A DNA stretch of 64,000 bases from Linyphia triangularis (GCA_963978545.1 OZ021727.1:89558447-89622446); one strand, 5' to 3'. Shown: positions 1-10,991, numbered from the stretch's first letter. Notes: a model not told the origin generated them from the sequence alone. Numbers and translations are program-made.

Positions 1-43
1 AACACACTGTTGAATGACAAGAAGAAAAAAAAATATCACTTGC

Positions 44-204
44 CAATAGGAAAATTGTCTAGCATTCCTAATAAACATTCTGTGCATCTTTCTACTTCCG
101 ACATAGAAATATCCATTAACAAAGCGTTCAAAGTATACTCCAAACTGGACTGAAGTGATGCAGTAACCAATTCATTATTTTGGAAGGATAAATCTTGGAG
201 AATT
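44..204 (-). CDS. Exon D of unrecognised helical protein gene (partial gene)
   Basis: This is the last exon of the minus-strand gene inside the window. On the minus strand a TTTTTAG acceptor precedes 161 nt that are open in one frame: one base completing an Arg codon from the previous exon, 53 codons, then one base. The peptide begins ILQDLSFQNNELV and includes SLEYTLNALLMDISMSEVERC. It has the leucine spacing of amphipathic helices, as in ARM/HEAT repeats, but I do not recognise the family. The frame meets a stop soon after GGCAAGTGA, so the exon most likely ends at G|GCAAGT, a GC donor. Translation would continue to the left of the window. The phase agreement with the exon at 1519-1643 is the main support. 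Confidence 0.7.
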
Positions 205-699
205 CTAAAAATTTAAGGCACAAATAATAATAGAAGTTATTAAAATAGCATTTCATATAAGTAGATATTCAATACCTTCAATGATCTTTTAGTTATCAGA
301 AATATTCTTTCATCCCTAACTTTCACAAGTCAGAGAAAAATTGCTTTAACTTTATAAGAACACTTATTGATGAACAATAAAAAAAAAAAAAGATACCATG
401 GTTATAACAAGTTCTAAAAAGTAATATAATTTTATAGTATCCTTAAAATAATAAAAATATAAAATTCAGTGGTAAATTTATTTTTAAGTAAATAAGCTTT
501 ATTTTAATAAAGCAAATTGAAAAAACATAAGCTTTGAAAATAATGAAAGAGTAAATTAATATTAAAACAGCCCTCCTTTTTAAAAAGGATGGTCAATTCA
601 AGCTGCTACGTTACACTTTCTTTACTGTTTTTTCTTACTTACAAGTTTCATAATTATTACATTCATCTCATAAAAAATACATATATACTATTAATATAT

Positions 700-1095
700 C
701 AGGGGATGCAGTGAGTTTTCTTAAAAAATTAAGTAGGAATTTTAGGGATAATTCCAAAAAATGTAGGGATAAATCTTAAAAAGTTTAGAGGTAATTCCAA
801 ACATTTTAGGGTTATCTCCAACATTTTAGGGATAATTCCAAACATTTTAGAGATAATTCCAAACATTTTAGGGTTATCTCCAACATTTTAGGGATAATTC
901 CAAACATTTTAGAGATAATTCCAAACATTTTAGGGTTATCTCCAACATTTTAGGGATAATTCCAAACATTTTAGAGATAATTCCAAACATTTTAGGGTTA
1001 TCTACAACATTTTAGGGATATTTCCAAACATTTTAGAGACAAGTCCAAACATTTTAGGGTTATCTCCAAAATTTTAGGGATAATTCTAAAACTAT
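700..1095. repeat. 21-bp minisatellite with about 63-bp higher-order period
   Basis: From about 780 to 1090 the sequence repeats near-identical 20-21 bp blocks of the type CAAACATTTTAGxGATAATTC. They occur as three alternating variants (AGAGATAATTC, AGGGTTATCTC, AGGGATAATTC), giving a repeat of about 63 bp. The lead-in at 700-780 (GTGAGTTTTCTTAAAAAATT) recurs inverted at 62525-62632 in an intron of the kinase gene with fewer blocks, so the array belongs to a dispersed element. It lies in the intron between exons C and D of the minus-strand gene. The reading frame across it is a by-product of the repeat. Confidence 0.85.
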
Positions 1096-1518
1096 ATTTA
1101 GAGATATTCCTTTTAAAGCTGACATAGACTCGTAACAGAGACATTCTTCTCAAAGCATGTTTCAATGCTGGCAAAAAAGGTGTCAAATAAAAAAATAAAT
1201 TAGTAATAAATAATTAAAGTCTTAGAAAAGATTTTCTCGTCTGAAGGAATATCTCAGTTTTTACCCTGGTTTTGGAGGAAAATCAAACAATTCTCGAAGT
1301 TTTTGATCTTTTAGGAATTATTGAAAAATGTAAGTACAGTTTTAAGGAGAAACAAAAATTTAAAGAATATTAGGAATTTTAGGGCCAATGCGACATCTGA
1401 CATATTTTCCAGCCTACCAAAAATAGCTCACTACCCATCAGACCTGAATTCAAAGAAAATAATTCCAATAGTTCATGTGTTGATTACCTGTTTCTAGGTT
1501 AACAATGAGTATAATTAC

Positions 1519-1643
1519 CTATTTAGAGTTTTCTTCTGAGAGCTTTTTAAAGGAGATTGATGAAACATGTAGCAAAGAATAGCTATATCAGGATTGCATG
1601 TTAACAACTCCTCTGGTGATTTCAGAGATAATATTTTTTTAAT
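1519..1643 (-). CDS. Exon C of unrecognised helical protein gene
   Basis: On the minus strand a CATTTTAG acceptor is followed by 125 nt that are open only in phase 0 (41 codons plus two bases, AG) and end at a good AG|GTAATT donor. The peptide starts IKKILSLKSPEELL and continues with ILCYMFHQSPLKSSQKK. The two leftover bases plus the first base of the next exon make AGA (Arg), so no exon needs to be missing between them. The intron to the left holds a minisatellite; the one to the right holds a SINE and a pogo-like MITE. No known domain is recognised. The composition is clearly coding-like compared with the AT-rich flanks. Confidence 0.75.
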
Positions 1644-2049
1644 CTAAAATGAGAGAACACATCAAAGTTTAAGTATCTTCATTAAAATTTAAATGTATGA
1701 TTGACAGTATTGGATTTTCTTGGCACAAGGTCTATATATGGGCAAAACTGTAACAAAATACACAAACATTTTTTTTAATAAACTCTCCAAACATTACTGA
1801 TTTACTTGAATTGTTTTAAGATTATATTTCTAAAAACCTATAGTATAATCATGAATGAGATTTGAGAAATATTTATCCTGCCTAGAATCATGTCCTCAGT
1901 TTGAAAAAAAGATCTAGATTGCTTATCAGGGATGTTTAATTACAAAGTGCAACACTTCCCAAACTGTGTCTGCAGTGCCTTTAGAGTTCTGCGAGTGATT
2001 ATCAGGGACTCTGAATGCAACAGCTACAGAGGTAAAACACTTTTAACTA

Positions 2050-2209
2050 CAATTAAACCCAGTTAACACGAAGTCGATGAGGCAGTTGAAATTGTTCACG
2101 TTAACCAAAATTCATGTTAAATGAATAAATTAATGTTAAGTTTTAAGTACAGAGAGTTGTTTTTAAGGGATTTCATGATAAGTGATTTTGCATTAACAGG
2201 GTTTGACTG
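2050..2209. mobile_element. Short pogo/Tigger-like MITE
   Basis: A 160-bp segment is flanked by TA. It begins CAATTAAACCCAGTTAAC and ends, read from the other strand, CAGTCAAACCCTGTTAAT. Ends of this kind with a TA target fit pogo/Tigger-type nonautonomous elements. No coding remnant is seen. It lies in an intron of the minus-strand gene. Confidence 0.55.
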
Positions 2210-2499
2210 TACTTAATTTCAAATTTAAATAATACTAAATATTTCATGGGGCTCAGTCAGAAACATTGGCTTAAAATTTTTGAAAACTGCTGACATAGTA
2301 AGTCAACAAATAATACAGCACATTATTTAAGGTAGAGATATACATTTTTTACTGTGTATGATTTATTTACACTATATATCATTTGAGATAATACTTAAAA
2401 ATTTGTTTACTTATATTTGTCCCATAAATTTTTCTAATTTATGGGAGGGGGAGAGAGGCACTTATCCATTACAAGGATCATGGGTTTGGTAATTGCTGT

Positions 2500-2850
2500 T
2501 CTGAGCATCGATATAGATAAACAACTGGATAGACTGCTTAACGCTGGGAAAATGAAGCTGTTGCCAGATGCAATTTGTGGGCTAAAATATACAGATTGCC
2601 GAGGATTGAAAATAAAATTTTGGGTTTTACACAGCAAAAATGTCAATAGTAGACCTTAATTAGTAATAATGTGCAAAAAAATATATACTCTAAAACTTTA
2701 CAAGGTTTTTCGCATTCCCATCCAACTACAAAAGTGAACTGTGATTGGTTAATCATCCCACCAGCTTCGCAATCCCCGGCGCGTTTTTCTCTTTGCATTG
2801 ACAATGGAGCAGTCTATCCAGTTGTTTATCTATATCGATGGTTCTGAGTT
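2500..2850. repeat. Inverted repeat pair with 30+ bp arms
   Basis: The block ATCGATATAGATAAACAACT and the following GGATAGACTGC near 2507-2540 recur in inverse orientation near 2811-2845, about 270 bp apart. This is the layout of a foldback or MITE whose outer ends I could not define. The reading frames here on both strands are short and their mirror placement follows the repeat, so they are not called as genes. Confidence 0.5.
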
Positions 2851-3713
2851 ATCGTTACCAAAAACATAGATGATATCATCTGCTATGATAAATTCTCGCA
2901 GACAAAATTTATTACTTGAAGACCAAACATTGACAAACCTCCATTACCACTTCTTGGCAATTTACAGTAGCATTGTGTGATTGTTTGGGCAAAAATGCTG
3001 TTAGTGTAAAATTTCCTTCTGTTAAAAGAAGCTTAATGAAGTCTCCATGATTCTTCGACAAATTCTAGTTTTTCATTGTACTAGTAAAGTGGTGGAACAG
3101 GGGTAATATTGTAAAAAGTTCAAACTAGCTGCTATTAACAGTTTGTCGGTATTTGAAAGAAGCATCACCTATTTATAATGTCAGAACCAGGATAAGCCAC
3201 AAAATTTGAAAACAACACTACTGATAAATAATTCATCAACCGGTAAAAGCTAGAATTTGGTGTAGTTATCACATGTTTGGCTTTAGGATCCCTATAACAG
3301 ATAAGTAATTGAAAAAAAAAAAAAATTAATTTGCAAACACATCAGCCAGTAATTAAAAAAAAAACTGTTCATTTAGGATTAAACTTGAAATCAGACAAAT
3401 TAGTAACAATCAAACAATATGATTCTAAAGAAGGCAAAAGGGAGAAACTCAATCGAAATTTGCCTATCTAATATTAAAACCTTATATTCTAGGCCTACAA
3501 TAAGTAATGAAATTTCAATAACCGAAATGTTGGGAATGAAAATATTTAGCTTTTTTTACACAACATTCCTGAAGCATCATTTTGCAGTTTTCCTAATCCT
3601 GCTTTACAATAAAATTTGAGCAGGTTTAACTGTTTTAAACTTAGTCAGGTTTTTCAAGTGAAAACTTTTGCATGTTACAGTCATGAATTGCAAAAATATC
3701 TACATTTTCTAGG

Positions 3714-3872
3714 TTGGTTTGTACATTCGACGACCTATTTTTGTGCACAAAAACGGCTAACCAACAGCTTAATGTAGATTCCAAACCACTATGAACCTCC
3801 ATGCCTAACCCAGGATTCGAACCCGGCACCTTTGGCATGTGAAGTCAGAGCACCAATCCCACAGCCATCATT
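3714..3872 (-). mobile_element. tRNA-derived SINE, family B
   Basis: On the minus strand the head has an internal pol III promoter: an A-box-like TGGGATTGGTGCTC and a perfect B box GGTTCGAATCC, followed by the family tail. The insertion is bracketed by a 12-bp direct repeat, ACATTTTCTAGG, at 3702-3713 and 3873-3884, the mark of target-primed reverse transcription. Directly after the B box it shares GTTAGGCATGG with SINE family A, and its tail ends in ACAAACCAACC, like A. It is not a functional tRNA gene. It is intronic to the minus-strand gene. Confidence 0.8.
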
Positions 3873-4096
3873 ACATTTTCTAGGAGGAGAGGAAGGGAAA
3901 GACGTGAATTGAGTGAATAATAAAATGTAAAAGGTCTTGTAAAAGATAAATATAACATTTGTTAGTAGAGCCTTCAAAGTCTTCTTAGTTTAAATTTATT
4001 GTTGTGTCAGTACATGGAGATCTTTATAAGATATAGGTCACTATCACAACATGTAAACATAAACATTTTTAAATTGAAATGTAATGAGAGACATAC

Positions 4097-4185
4097 TTCT
4101 TGAAAAGTGTTTATTTGTAGTATGCCATCTTCAGCTAAATTTAAAGCTTCAAAAAGATTTAAGCAGCTGCTACACTCTGGTTTTT
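4097..4185 (-). CDS. Exon B of unrecognised helical protein gene
   Basis: This is a small exon on the minus strand. A TTGCTTTCAG acceptor precedes two bases (AA) and 29 codons, then a GAA|GTATGT donor. The peptide begins KPECSSCLNLFEALN and ends LQINTFQE. The leading AA plus the final G of the upstream exon gives GAA (Glu), and the exon ends in phase 0, as needed for the exon at 1519-1643. The Cys-x-x-Cys pair (CSSC) is not enough to claim a zinc site. The function is unknown. The splice signals and the phase on both sides make this a confident exon. Confidence 0.78.
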
Positions 4186-4347
4186 CTGAAAGCAAGAAAA
4201 TATGGTTTAAATATGCAAAGTTAGCATGTCTAGTATGAAGAATACGTTATTATGTATTCAACAAAAAAAATCATTTCAGGTCAATTAAGTTCATATGAAG
4301 TGTAAGGATTCTTTAACTCTAAATTACTAACTAAACTACTCAGAAAT

Positions 4348-4457
4348 GGGAACAGATGAAGTATAGGACATTTGGCAATCAAAAAATTCGCCAAAATTAA
4401 ACAGCATTTATCGGGGGGGGGGGGGGAATCTCGCCTAAGAAATGTCCTATACTACAT
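4348..4457. repeat. Short palindrome around a G-run
   Basis: GTATAGGACATTT near 4353 and AAATGTCCTATAC near 4443 are perfect inverse copies about 90 bp apart. The middle carries a run of about 14 G. ACTCAGAAATG occurs on both sides (4337 and 4462). It may be a very short foldback element, or the G-run may mark an assembly join. Confidence 0.5.
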
Positions 4458-4763
4458 CTATACTCAGAAATGTAGTTAGAAATTCAAACGGAAATAATAT
4501 ACTTAATTTAGTCAGTATTCTAGGTTTATAGCCCAGTTGATAAATCAAATCATGTCATCTTGACATATGGCGATTTTATAGGGTTTTTTTTGTTTTTTTT
4601 TAATTGTAAATGACTCTAATGTCAAAATAAGCAAATTATTGATAAGTTTTTATAAGAAAAAGTTTAAAAAAAAAAAAAAAAAAAAAAAATTTAAGGTGAG
4701 AAAAACGAACATTTACACTGATTGTAGCTATCTACAAAACATATAATAAACTCTAACTGTTAC

Positions 4764-4906
4764 CTCTTAAGGCATTCAAGTTTTCATATGGGAAATTGAA
4801 AACAATTTTTTCACAAGCTTTCTGTCTAGAACGCATAATTCTGATTGCATACAGACAATGGAGAATCAGAATAAAATATTTTTCAGTGCACGTAGAATTT
4901 TCGTAC
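4764..4906 (-). CDS. Exon A of unrecognised helical protein gene (most 5' exon found)
   Basis: This minus-strand exon has 143 nt: one base, 47 codons, one base. It ends at AGAG|GTAACA and starts after a T-rich tract at TTGAG|G, a weaker acceptor. The peptide begins YENSTCTEKYFILILHCLYA and runs on to a basic stretch, IRIMRSRQKACEKIV. The hydrophobic run is helix-like but too short and polar to call a membrane segment. The exon phases into 4097-4185 without a gap. An upstream exon ending with two spare bases must exist. I looked up to about 6 kb and found no convincing candidate, so the start codon is not located. Confidence 0.7.
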
Positions 4907-6529
4907 CTCAAAATTAAAAAAATAATAGAATTAAAATACTACCCAACGCGGTAATAAGCTACAAAAAGATGCACTTTTTAATGGCAAAGAAATGCATCTT
5001 GGATAAATGTAAACAGTGCAAATAGATGACGATTTTCTCTAAACGTTCGAAATGTTTAATAAAAATTGTTCCTTCAACGTTTTTTGTTTACATTTGGTGC
5101 GTGTGAGCGTAGTGAGCGAGAGGGGAGGGATCATGATTACAGATTACAGCCACAGTTTAATACTTTAAAAAAAAAAAAGTTTTAGTACATTGGAAGTAAA
5201 ATTCAAAATAAAAAATTTCTGAAAATTATTTTATTTTTTTTGGTTAAGGTTTAAAAGTTTGGTCCTCAAGATATGCACATAATCAATAACTAAATTTTTA
5301 AGAAATAGAGGCGCTGCAATCGGTAAATGTCAGCGATGTGTATTCTCTTCAATTGTCAACATAAGATCTGTAATTACATCCTGTCTGCATGTCTTTATTT
5401 TGAAATGTTTTAAATTTAAATTTGAAAGACCAAAACAACTTCTTCGAACGCATGTGTTATAAAAGAAATAAAACATGTTGGATTATGTCTGCACAAAACA
5501 ACTGGAGTGTTGACAATCTGGTTAAATGGCGACGGCGTTTTTAAGTTAAAGTTGCTTCTGCCCTCTGAAAGGTGAGGAATTTTTATTATTTATGACACGA
5601 AAGGTATGTCATGGGCGTAATCCTGTATAGCGTATCTTTTCTGTTTTCGAAGATATAATTTCCTTGATTTTATACTGTTGTACTTTTTGAATATCTTTTG
5701 GTGAGGCCGCTAAGTTATGACTTGTTTTTAAATGAACTGGTTGTAAACAGGTGTCATAAATAATTAAAATACCAAAGTGACATACTCTCGAAAGTAACAT
5801 TGCGCAATTCAAGAATCGCGCATTTTTAATTTTATTTTAATAAAGGAAAAGAAAGATAAAGTATAAAACTCGGTGAAATACAGTGTTCATTAGAGGTTCA
5901 GATTTACTGGAAATAGTTGACAAACTTTCAAACATAGTTTTCCTTTCCAAAACATAATATATATCTCTATTGAAAGCATCTGGAAATTTTCAGTAGCATT
6001 TTGTTAGGACTTCTATGAGACTGTCCACTGTCAAAATGAAAGGTACAGATGCACTAAAGGAACATGTGTTTTTAGATCTCCTTGTATTTAAAATAAATAT
6101 CTTCAAATTGGAACTCCTTAATTTCACTCTATAAATAGCTTTATAAGAATCTAATTAGTGTTAGCTCTTTTAATTTTAGCTCTAATCAAGAGTTAGTCAC
6201 AAAATTTATTTGCTAATAAACAAATGTTCTGGTGCCATTTATTGGCATTAATCGCCTTGGCGCATGATCTGCACCATACTTGGATGTTTAACCAAATATA
6301 ATTATCTTTAAAAGACAGCCAGATCTGTATACTGCATCTGTACCTAAAACTTAGCCGAAATCTATTCCCAGAATAATTCTAAAGTTTCATAAAATTAGTA
6401 AGACAAGATCTATCATCCTTTCAAGATCTTAATGAATTAAACATTTTGCATAATGGACTAATATAATGTCCCAAAGTTATATGTATTAATATAGCACAGT
6501 TTCTTTTTCCAGCATGTGCTTGTTTTTAA
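4907..6529. other. Stretch without a supported gene
   Basis: The sequence is AT-rich and contains short open frames on the minus strand (for example around 5430-5572 after a CCTTTCAG acceptor, and 5609-5812). None has splice signals and phase that join to the exon at 4764-4906. Missing 5' exons of the minus-strand gene may hide here, but I cannot point to one. Confidence 0.4.
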
Positions 6530-6963
6530 TATTTCAAATTAGATGCAAATACCATCTCTATCAGCAAAATATGCGGTAAACTACTTTCAAAATGTATTAG
6601 TTAAAAATGAGTGTGAATTTATGCACTTACATCCAAATATCTTTTATTTATTCTGAATAAAACAATTTTATTATTTATATTAAAATGATTTTGGCAGCAA
6701 GAAAGCGTTTCTTCAATGATCGGTTAAATGCTATTTCAGCACGATTGGATGACGGCAAGTTGGTTTATTAGTATTCCGTAAAAAAATACCTTTTTATGAC
6801 AGTGGCAGCCCCCGAAATTTGATAGAATGCATCCACATCAAATCTATCTGCCAAGTTTCAGCCCAATTGGATGACGGCAAGGAGGATAATTAAGCCTCCA
6901 CAGATTGCCCGCCATTGACAATCATACATACACACAAACTCGAAGTTAATATAAAGGATTTTG
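6530..6963 (-). repeat. Dispersed repeat R1, copy 1
   Basis: Read on the minus strand this copy begins AATCCTTTATATTAACTTCG, then a TG-rich stretch, a block about differences in sequence CAATGGCGG, and later ACTTGGCAGAT and TTGCCGTCATCCAAT. The same order of blocks is seen at 24425, 37720 and 59650. In this copy the TTAA near the start is uninterrupted. R1 has no coding capacity that I can see. Confidence 0.7.
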
Positions 6964-7003
6964 TTTGGGTTTTAAAATATATAAATCTATATACAGTAGA
7001 GTT

Positions 7004-7987
7004 TCTCAAATCCAAAATCACAGGGATTCAGGATTTTGGAAAATTCTGTATTTTAGAACATATTGTTCATACACAAAATCAGTGAAATATCACTTATAAA
7101 TGGAGTAAACTAAGAAAAATCCTTATATAACGTGATGTGGTTTTGAAAAATATATTGTTTAACACTTTAAATCCCAACCCGCCCTATACAGCCTTGTAGA
7201 GAAATTCACAGCTAGTCGCCTTTTGGGCGGGTGCAGAGGTAAACATATATTTCCAAGTGAGGGTTTCTGCCCTGCAGTAGTTGTTTAAAGCGTGATGGTC
7301 CTCAACAATAGGCTATTGTGGGCATGTAGAGGGGAGACATTGATTTAAAGTACTCAATGTCAAACTGCCCCACCCTTTGGACATGGAGTAAAGTAGTCAG
7401 GGACTTTTCTTTTATGCGAATCTTGTCATGTACTTAGCGGTGGCATTTGTTTCATTGATAAGACACCAACTAAATTCTCTGACATATCAAGCAGATGACC
7501 CAACGCACAACCCTATTGCAGGTTGTAGACATATAGTAATAATCTTTTAATAGTTGACAGTGACCCCCCACAGGAATCCCAGGAGTGGCAGACAGGAGAA
7601 TGAGTTGGGCGAGTTCATTTCCAGTTTTTATGAATGGAAAGTCATTGGGGTTTTGTGAAACCCACAATGCTGACTCCATGGGATTTAAAGGGTTACGGTT
7701 GTTTTAATAGTTTTGACTTTTGGCTGAACTTTTCTCCTTAAGATTCTGAAATTAGGTTTTGGCTCTAATCCTTTAATTGCAATGCCTAATACTTCCAAGT
7801 AATTGCTCCTTAAGTAATTTTATCCTTAACCACTTCGTTTTCGCTGTCAGCTCTTTTGTATATGGAAAAACTTCTGTAAAAAAATTTTTTTTTTTTTTTT
7901 TTTATATTTAAGATAGCAGTGCTGGAAAAGGTCCAGATTTTGAAAGTCTAGATTTCAGATATTTTAGTGTACTTTAAAACTCTATTG
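7004..7987. mobile_element. Pogo-like element with a TTAA-target MITE nested inside
   Basis: The left end is TA followed by CAGTAGAGTTTCTCAAATCC. The right end read inversely is CAATAGAGTTTTAAAG. The TIR is imperfect, and the expected TA on the right is changed. About 530 bp of the interior is the separate element at 7163-7692, so the pogo-like element itself is about 450 bp, the same size as the better-preserved relative at 18451-18910. Confidence 0.5.
7163..7692. mobile_element. TTAA-target MITE (piggyBac-like)
   Basis: The ends are CACTTTAAATCCCA on the left and, inversely, CCCTTTAAATCCCA on the right. The left flank is TTAA and the right flank TTAC, one base off. Inverted ends next to TTAA are typical of piggyBac-type nonautonomous elements. 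It sits inside the pogo-like copy at 7004-7987 and is therefore younger. It has no transposase remnant. Confidence 0.6.
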
Positions 7988-8137
7988 AAAATTTTCAAAT
8001 TCGGTTAAAAAACCAACCATGTTTTAGTTTTTTCCACGCAATAAAATTGCCTATGCTTTTGTCACACATAACCTCCATATAATTCAATGGTTACAATTGA
8101 TTTTAGTTTCAGAAGTACTGTTTTCTGGTTTAGCAGC

Positions 8138-8318
8138 TCCGACTAAACGGTATAGTGGTTAGCGTGCTAGCTTCTAGACCGCGAGGTTGCGGGTTCGAGT
8201 CCCGTGTTAGGCATGGATGTTTGTAAATGTATGTTGGCTTGTCTAATGACGAATGTTTCGGTGCATTATAGCCCTCGTGTTGCTGACGGCACCAGATAAT
8301 CTGAATACAACCATCCAA
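8138..8318 (+). mobile_element. tRNA-derived SINE, family A, copy 1
   Basis: The tRNA-like head contains an A box (TATAGTGGTTAGCG) and a B box (GGTTCGAGTCC). A body with GTTGGCTTGTCTAATGACGA and a tail ending CAGATAATCTGAATACAACC follow. The 14-bp target duplication TCTGGTTTAGCAGC is exact at 8124-8137 and 8319-8332, so the copy is young. Family A occurs at least seven times in the window. The reading frame on the opposite strand recurs with each copy and is not a gene. Confidence 0.9.
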
Positions 8319-8741
8319 TCTGGTTTAGCAGCATCAATTGTTGCTGTAAAAGTGTAAAATAGCATGGCACTTAATAAATGCTAACAAATCTTGCACAGAA
8401 TCCGCACTGTAAGTACTTGCAAGTCTTATCATAAAAATTTTCAAATTGTAGACCTGTAATTTTACTCTAAAAATAGTTGTATGCCAACCATAAATTATGT
8501 GTAATAATTTCACAGCAAAGTTACAAAGTTAGCCAGGTCTCTTTAGCGCCGCTATAACTTTTTCTTTCGTTGAAGTTTTTGAACAATTTTCAGATATGTT
8601 TTAAAGTTACTGTGTACCTAATGTTTTAAAAGTGATTGTTACTTGGGACATTTTTATTATCATGGTTCATACATTTAAAAAAAAAAACCTGAAAAGTGCT
8701 TGGGAAAAAAAACATTTCAAGGTTTTCAAGTCCTTTAATAT

Positions 8742-8794
8742 TGTCTGACACACTGGACACATCCGTGCCCCATGCGTCAGACAATATAGATGCA
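8742..8794. other. Hairpin with 12-bp perfect stem
   Basis: ATATTGTCTGAC and GTCAGACAATAT form a perfect stem around a 26-nt loop. It lies in a minus-strand open frame of about 80 codons (8626-8868) that lacks convincing splice sites. The stem could be a transposon remnant or a small structured RNA; nothing here decides. Confidence 0.35.
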
Positions 8795-8869
8795 TATTTG
8801 ATGTAGTTAAAATAATTATTTTTCCATGTAACTTTGTCACCAAATAGAGCTATATTAAACAAAAGCATA

Positions 8870-10040
8870 ATTGCCAGATTGATAACAATAAAATTTTAGA
8901 ATTCTAATTTGTTTACGAGTAGAAAAAAAAGAGCTAAAATGGCTCCTTCTAACAGCAGAAAATTGCCCAATAGCTTCTTGAAATAATTCTGGATTTAAAT
9001 GGGGGAGGGGGTAAAAAAATTTATTTTTCAGATTGTGTAAGTAGTATTCAATTTTTTTTTATTTACTTGATTTGAGGATGCGCAGTTTGCCAATAATTTT
9101 TTTTTTTAATGTGTATGAGTTGATAACACATCCTTGAAAAGTCCTTGAATTTTTTCCTTCAAGTGGTGGAAATCATGGTTATTTTTTTAATAATAATTTT
9201 AAGTAATATTTAATTCAGAAATAATTTTGGTTATTTTTTTATTATGTTTGTTGCCAAATCTTCTGTGTCTGTTCACACATGCCAAAATCCTATCTGCATT
9301 TTTATACTACTTTTAAATTAAGTATTATATTTATGTTTAAAATATAGGTAGAGATTTTATCATTGCCCCATAAATGGCCACTTTAAGCATTTTTAAAGAT
9401 TAAATTTTTTTTTTCAATATAGTGCTACAAAAATTTTACAATATTTTGAAAGTAATATCCAATATAGTATTTCAAAGAATGCAGTCAAGAATATTTTCAA
9501 AATCATACTTTGTTTTATATAATTAATTTAATATTTTTCTGATTTGTGACCACTTCAAATAATTTATAAAAAAGTTTACTTATGAAAAGCACAGGAAGAA
9601 TATTTCATTACATATTATCAAATTTTAATGGGATACAAATGAAAAATTTTGACGTTATCATGTTGTTAGCTTTGTTTGCCCATATTTTTCTAAAAACATA
9701 GGCCTAACGAATTTCAACAGTTAGCTATTATTTTTTTCGAAGACATTGAGAGTTCCAGAAAACTTGTTCTGCAGGACACAACTGTTTCAAATTAATGTAG
9801 TTCCTGGTAATTTTTGAACAATGCAAAATACGTTTATTGTTGTAGCATCATTTTCTATACTAAATAAAACATGGTTTTTCAAAATTTACGCTCTTCAAAT
9901 AGTGAATCTCGAATTCATCTGTAGAAAAAAAAAATTTACGATTGTTGCAACGTAATGATAGTATTTATCTGTTTGGGATTTGTGGGACAGTATCAATATT
10001 TTCAGAACATATTGTTCCACTCCATAATTAAAATTCGTTA

Positions 10041-10097
<57 letters not shown>

Positions 10098-10985
10098 AAT
10101 TTTGAATTTAAAAAAATGTGTCTTCAAAAATTAAAAAAAAATTCTAAAATCTTGTTGATATTAATGTTTAATGATCAACAAAATTTCAGAGTGGAATGTT
10201 AATGGGTTCATAGATAAAAAAAAAAAATATTAATGAGCACTTCGCTAAAATTCGGGCTTATAAATAGGAAGGACAAATTAGCATAGTTAGTTTTCTAAAT
10301 AAACTAGAGAGATATTTCAAGTGCCAATTTTTAACATTTTTTGTGGCGTTTAAAATAATATGTAATGCAATTGTAATTTCAATTTAAAAAAAAAAATCAA
10401 TTTTAAAAAAAGTTTAAAAATTTCAAAATATTCTAAAAAATAGTTTATACTAATGATTATGATCTACAAAATTTCAGAGTGGGAAGGTGATCATTTAATG
10501 GGTTCTTTGAAGGTTTCATATGCTATCTTGCATTAAAATTCTAGGTTGAAACAGAATAATTCAGTTTATTAAGTGTTTGTTAATTATAATTCAATTTATT
10601 AAGTGTTTGTTAAGAATAATGCAGTTTATTAAGTCTAGTTACTTATTTTTACTTTCAAAGCACATGTTCAATATTTCACTTTAGTGAAAAAATTGAATTA
10701 TAGTTAGGATTCCAATTCTTTGTACAAGTAAATGGTTTTCGTATACTTTAATATTTTGGTATATAGTTATAAAAATGTTTTTTAGTATGTACGTCAATAA
10801 AACATCTATATTAAAAGAACCACCCACATCTGTACAAAGGAGATAATTTCTTGCAATTCCTTTTCATCCCAGTCTGAAAATTTGTATATTTTAGTTCAAA
10901 CTAATTCGCTGATTTGGGGGTTTTATGTCTCTAACTCATGTTAAGCTCTTCACAATTCTCACAAACTTATAATAATCAAGTGGAC
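8870..10985. other. Gene-free AT-rich stretch
   Basis: I see no gene. The stretch holds poly-T runs (about 48 T at 10044-10091), and two diverged copies of a block of about 290 bp containing AAAATTTCAGAGTGG around 10140-10200 and 10440-10500. Around 10560-10630 there is a short triplication of TCAGTTTATTAAGTG-type sequence. Confidence 0.5.
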
Positions 10986-10991
10986 TGTATT

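Noticed and set aside
5430..5572. 47-codon open stretch after a CCTTTCAG acceptor on the minus strand, possible upstream exon of the left gene
   Set aside because: The acceptor is good, but there is no strong donor leaving the two spare bases that the next exon needs.
8138..8215. tRNA gene
   Set aside because: The A and B boxes are present, but the acceptor and anticodon stems do not pair properly, and the same unit repeats with SINE tails and target duplications.
8626..8868. 80-codon minus-strand frame as a possible exon of the left gene
   Set aside because: No acceptor in the right place and no donor with suitable phase. A perfect hairpin inside suggests noncoding origin.
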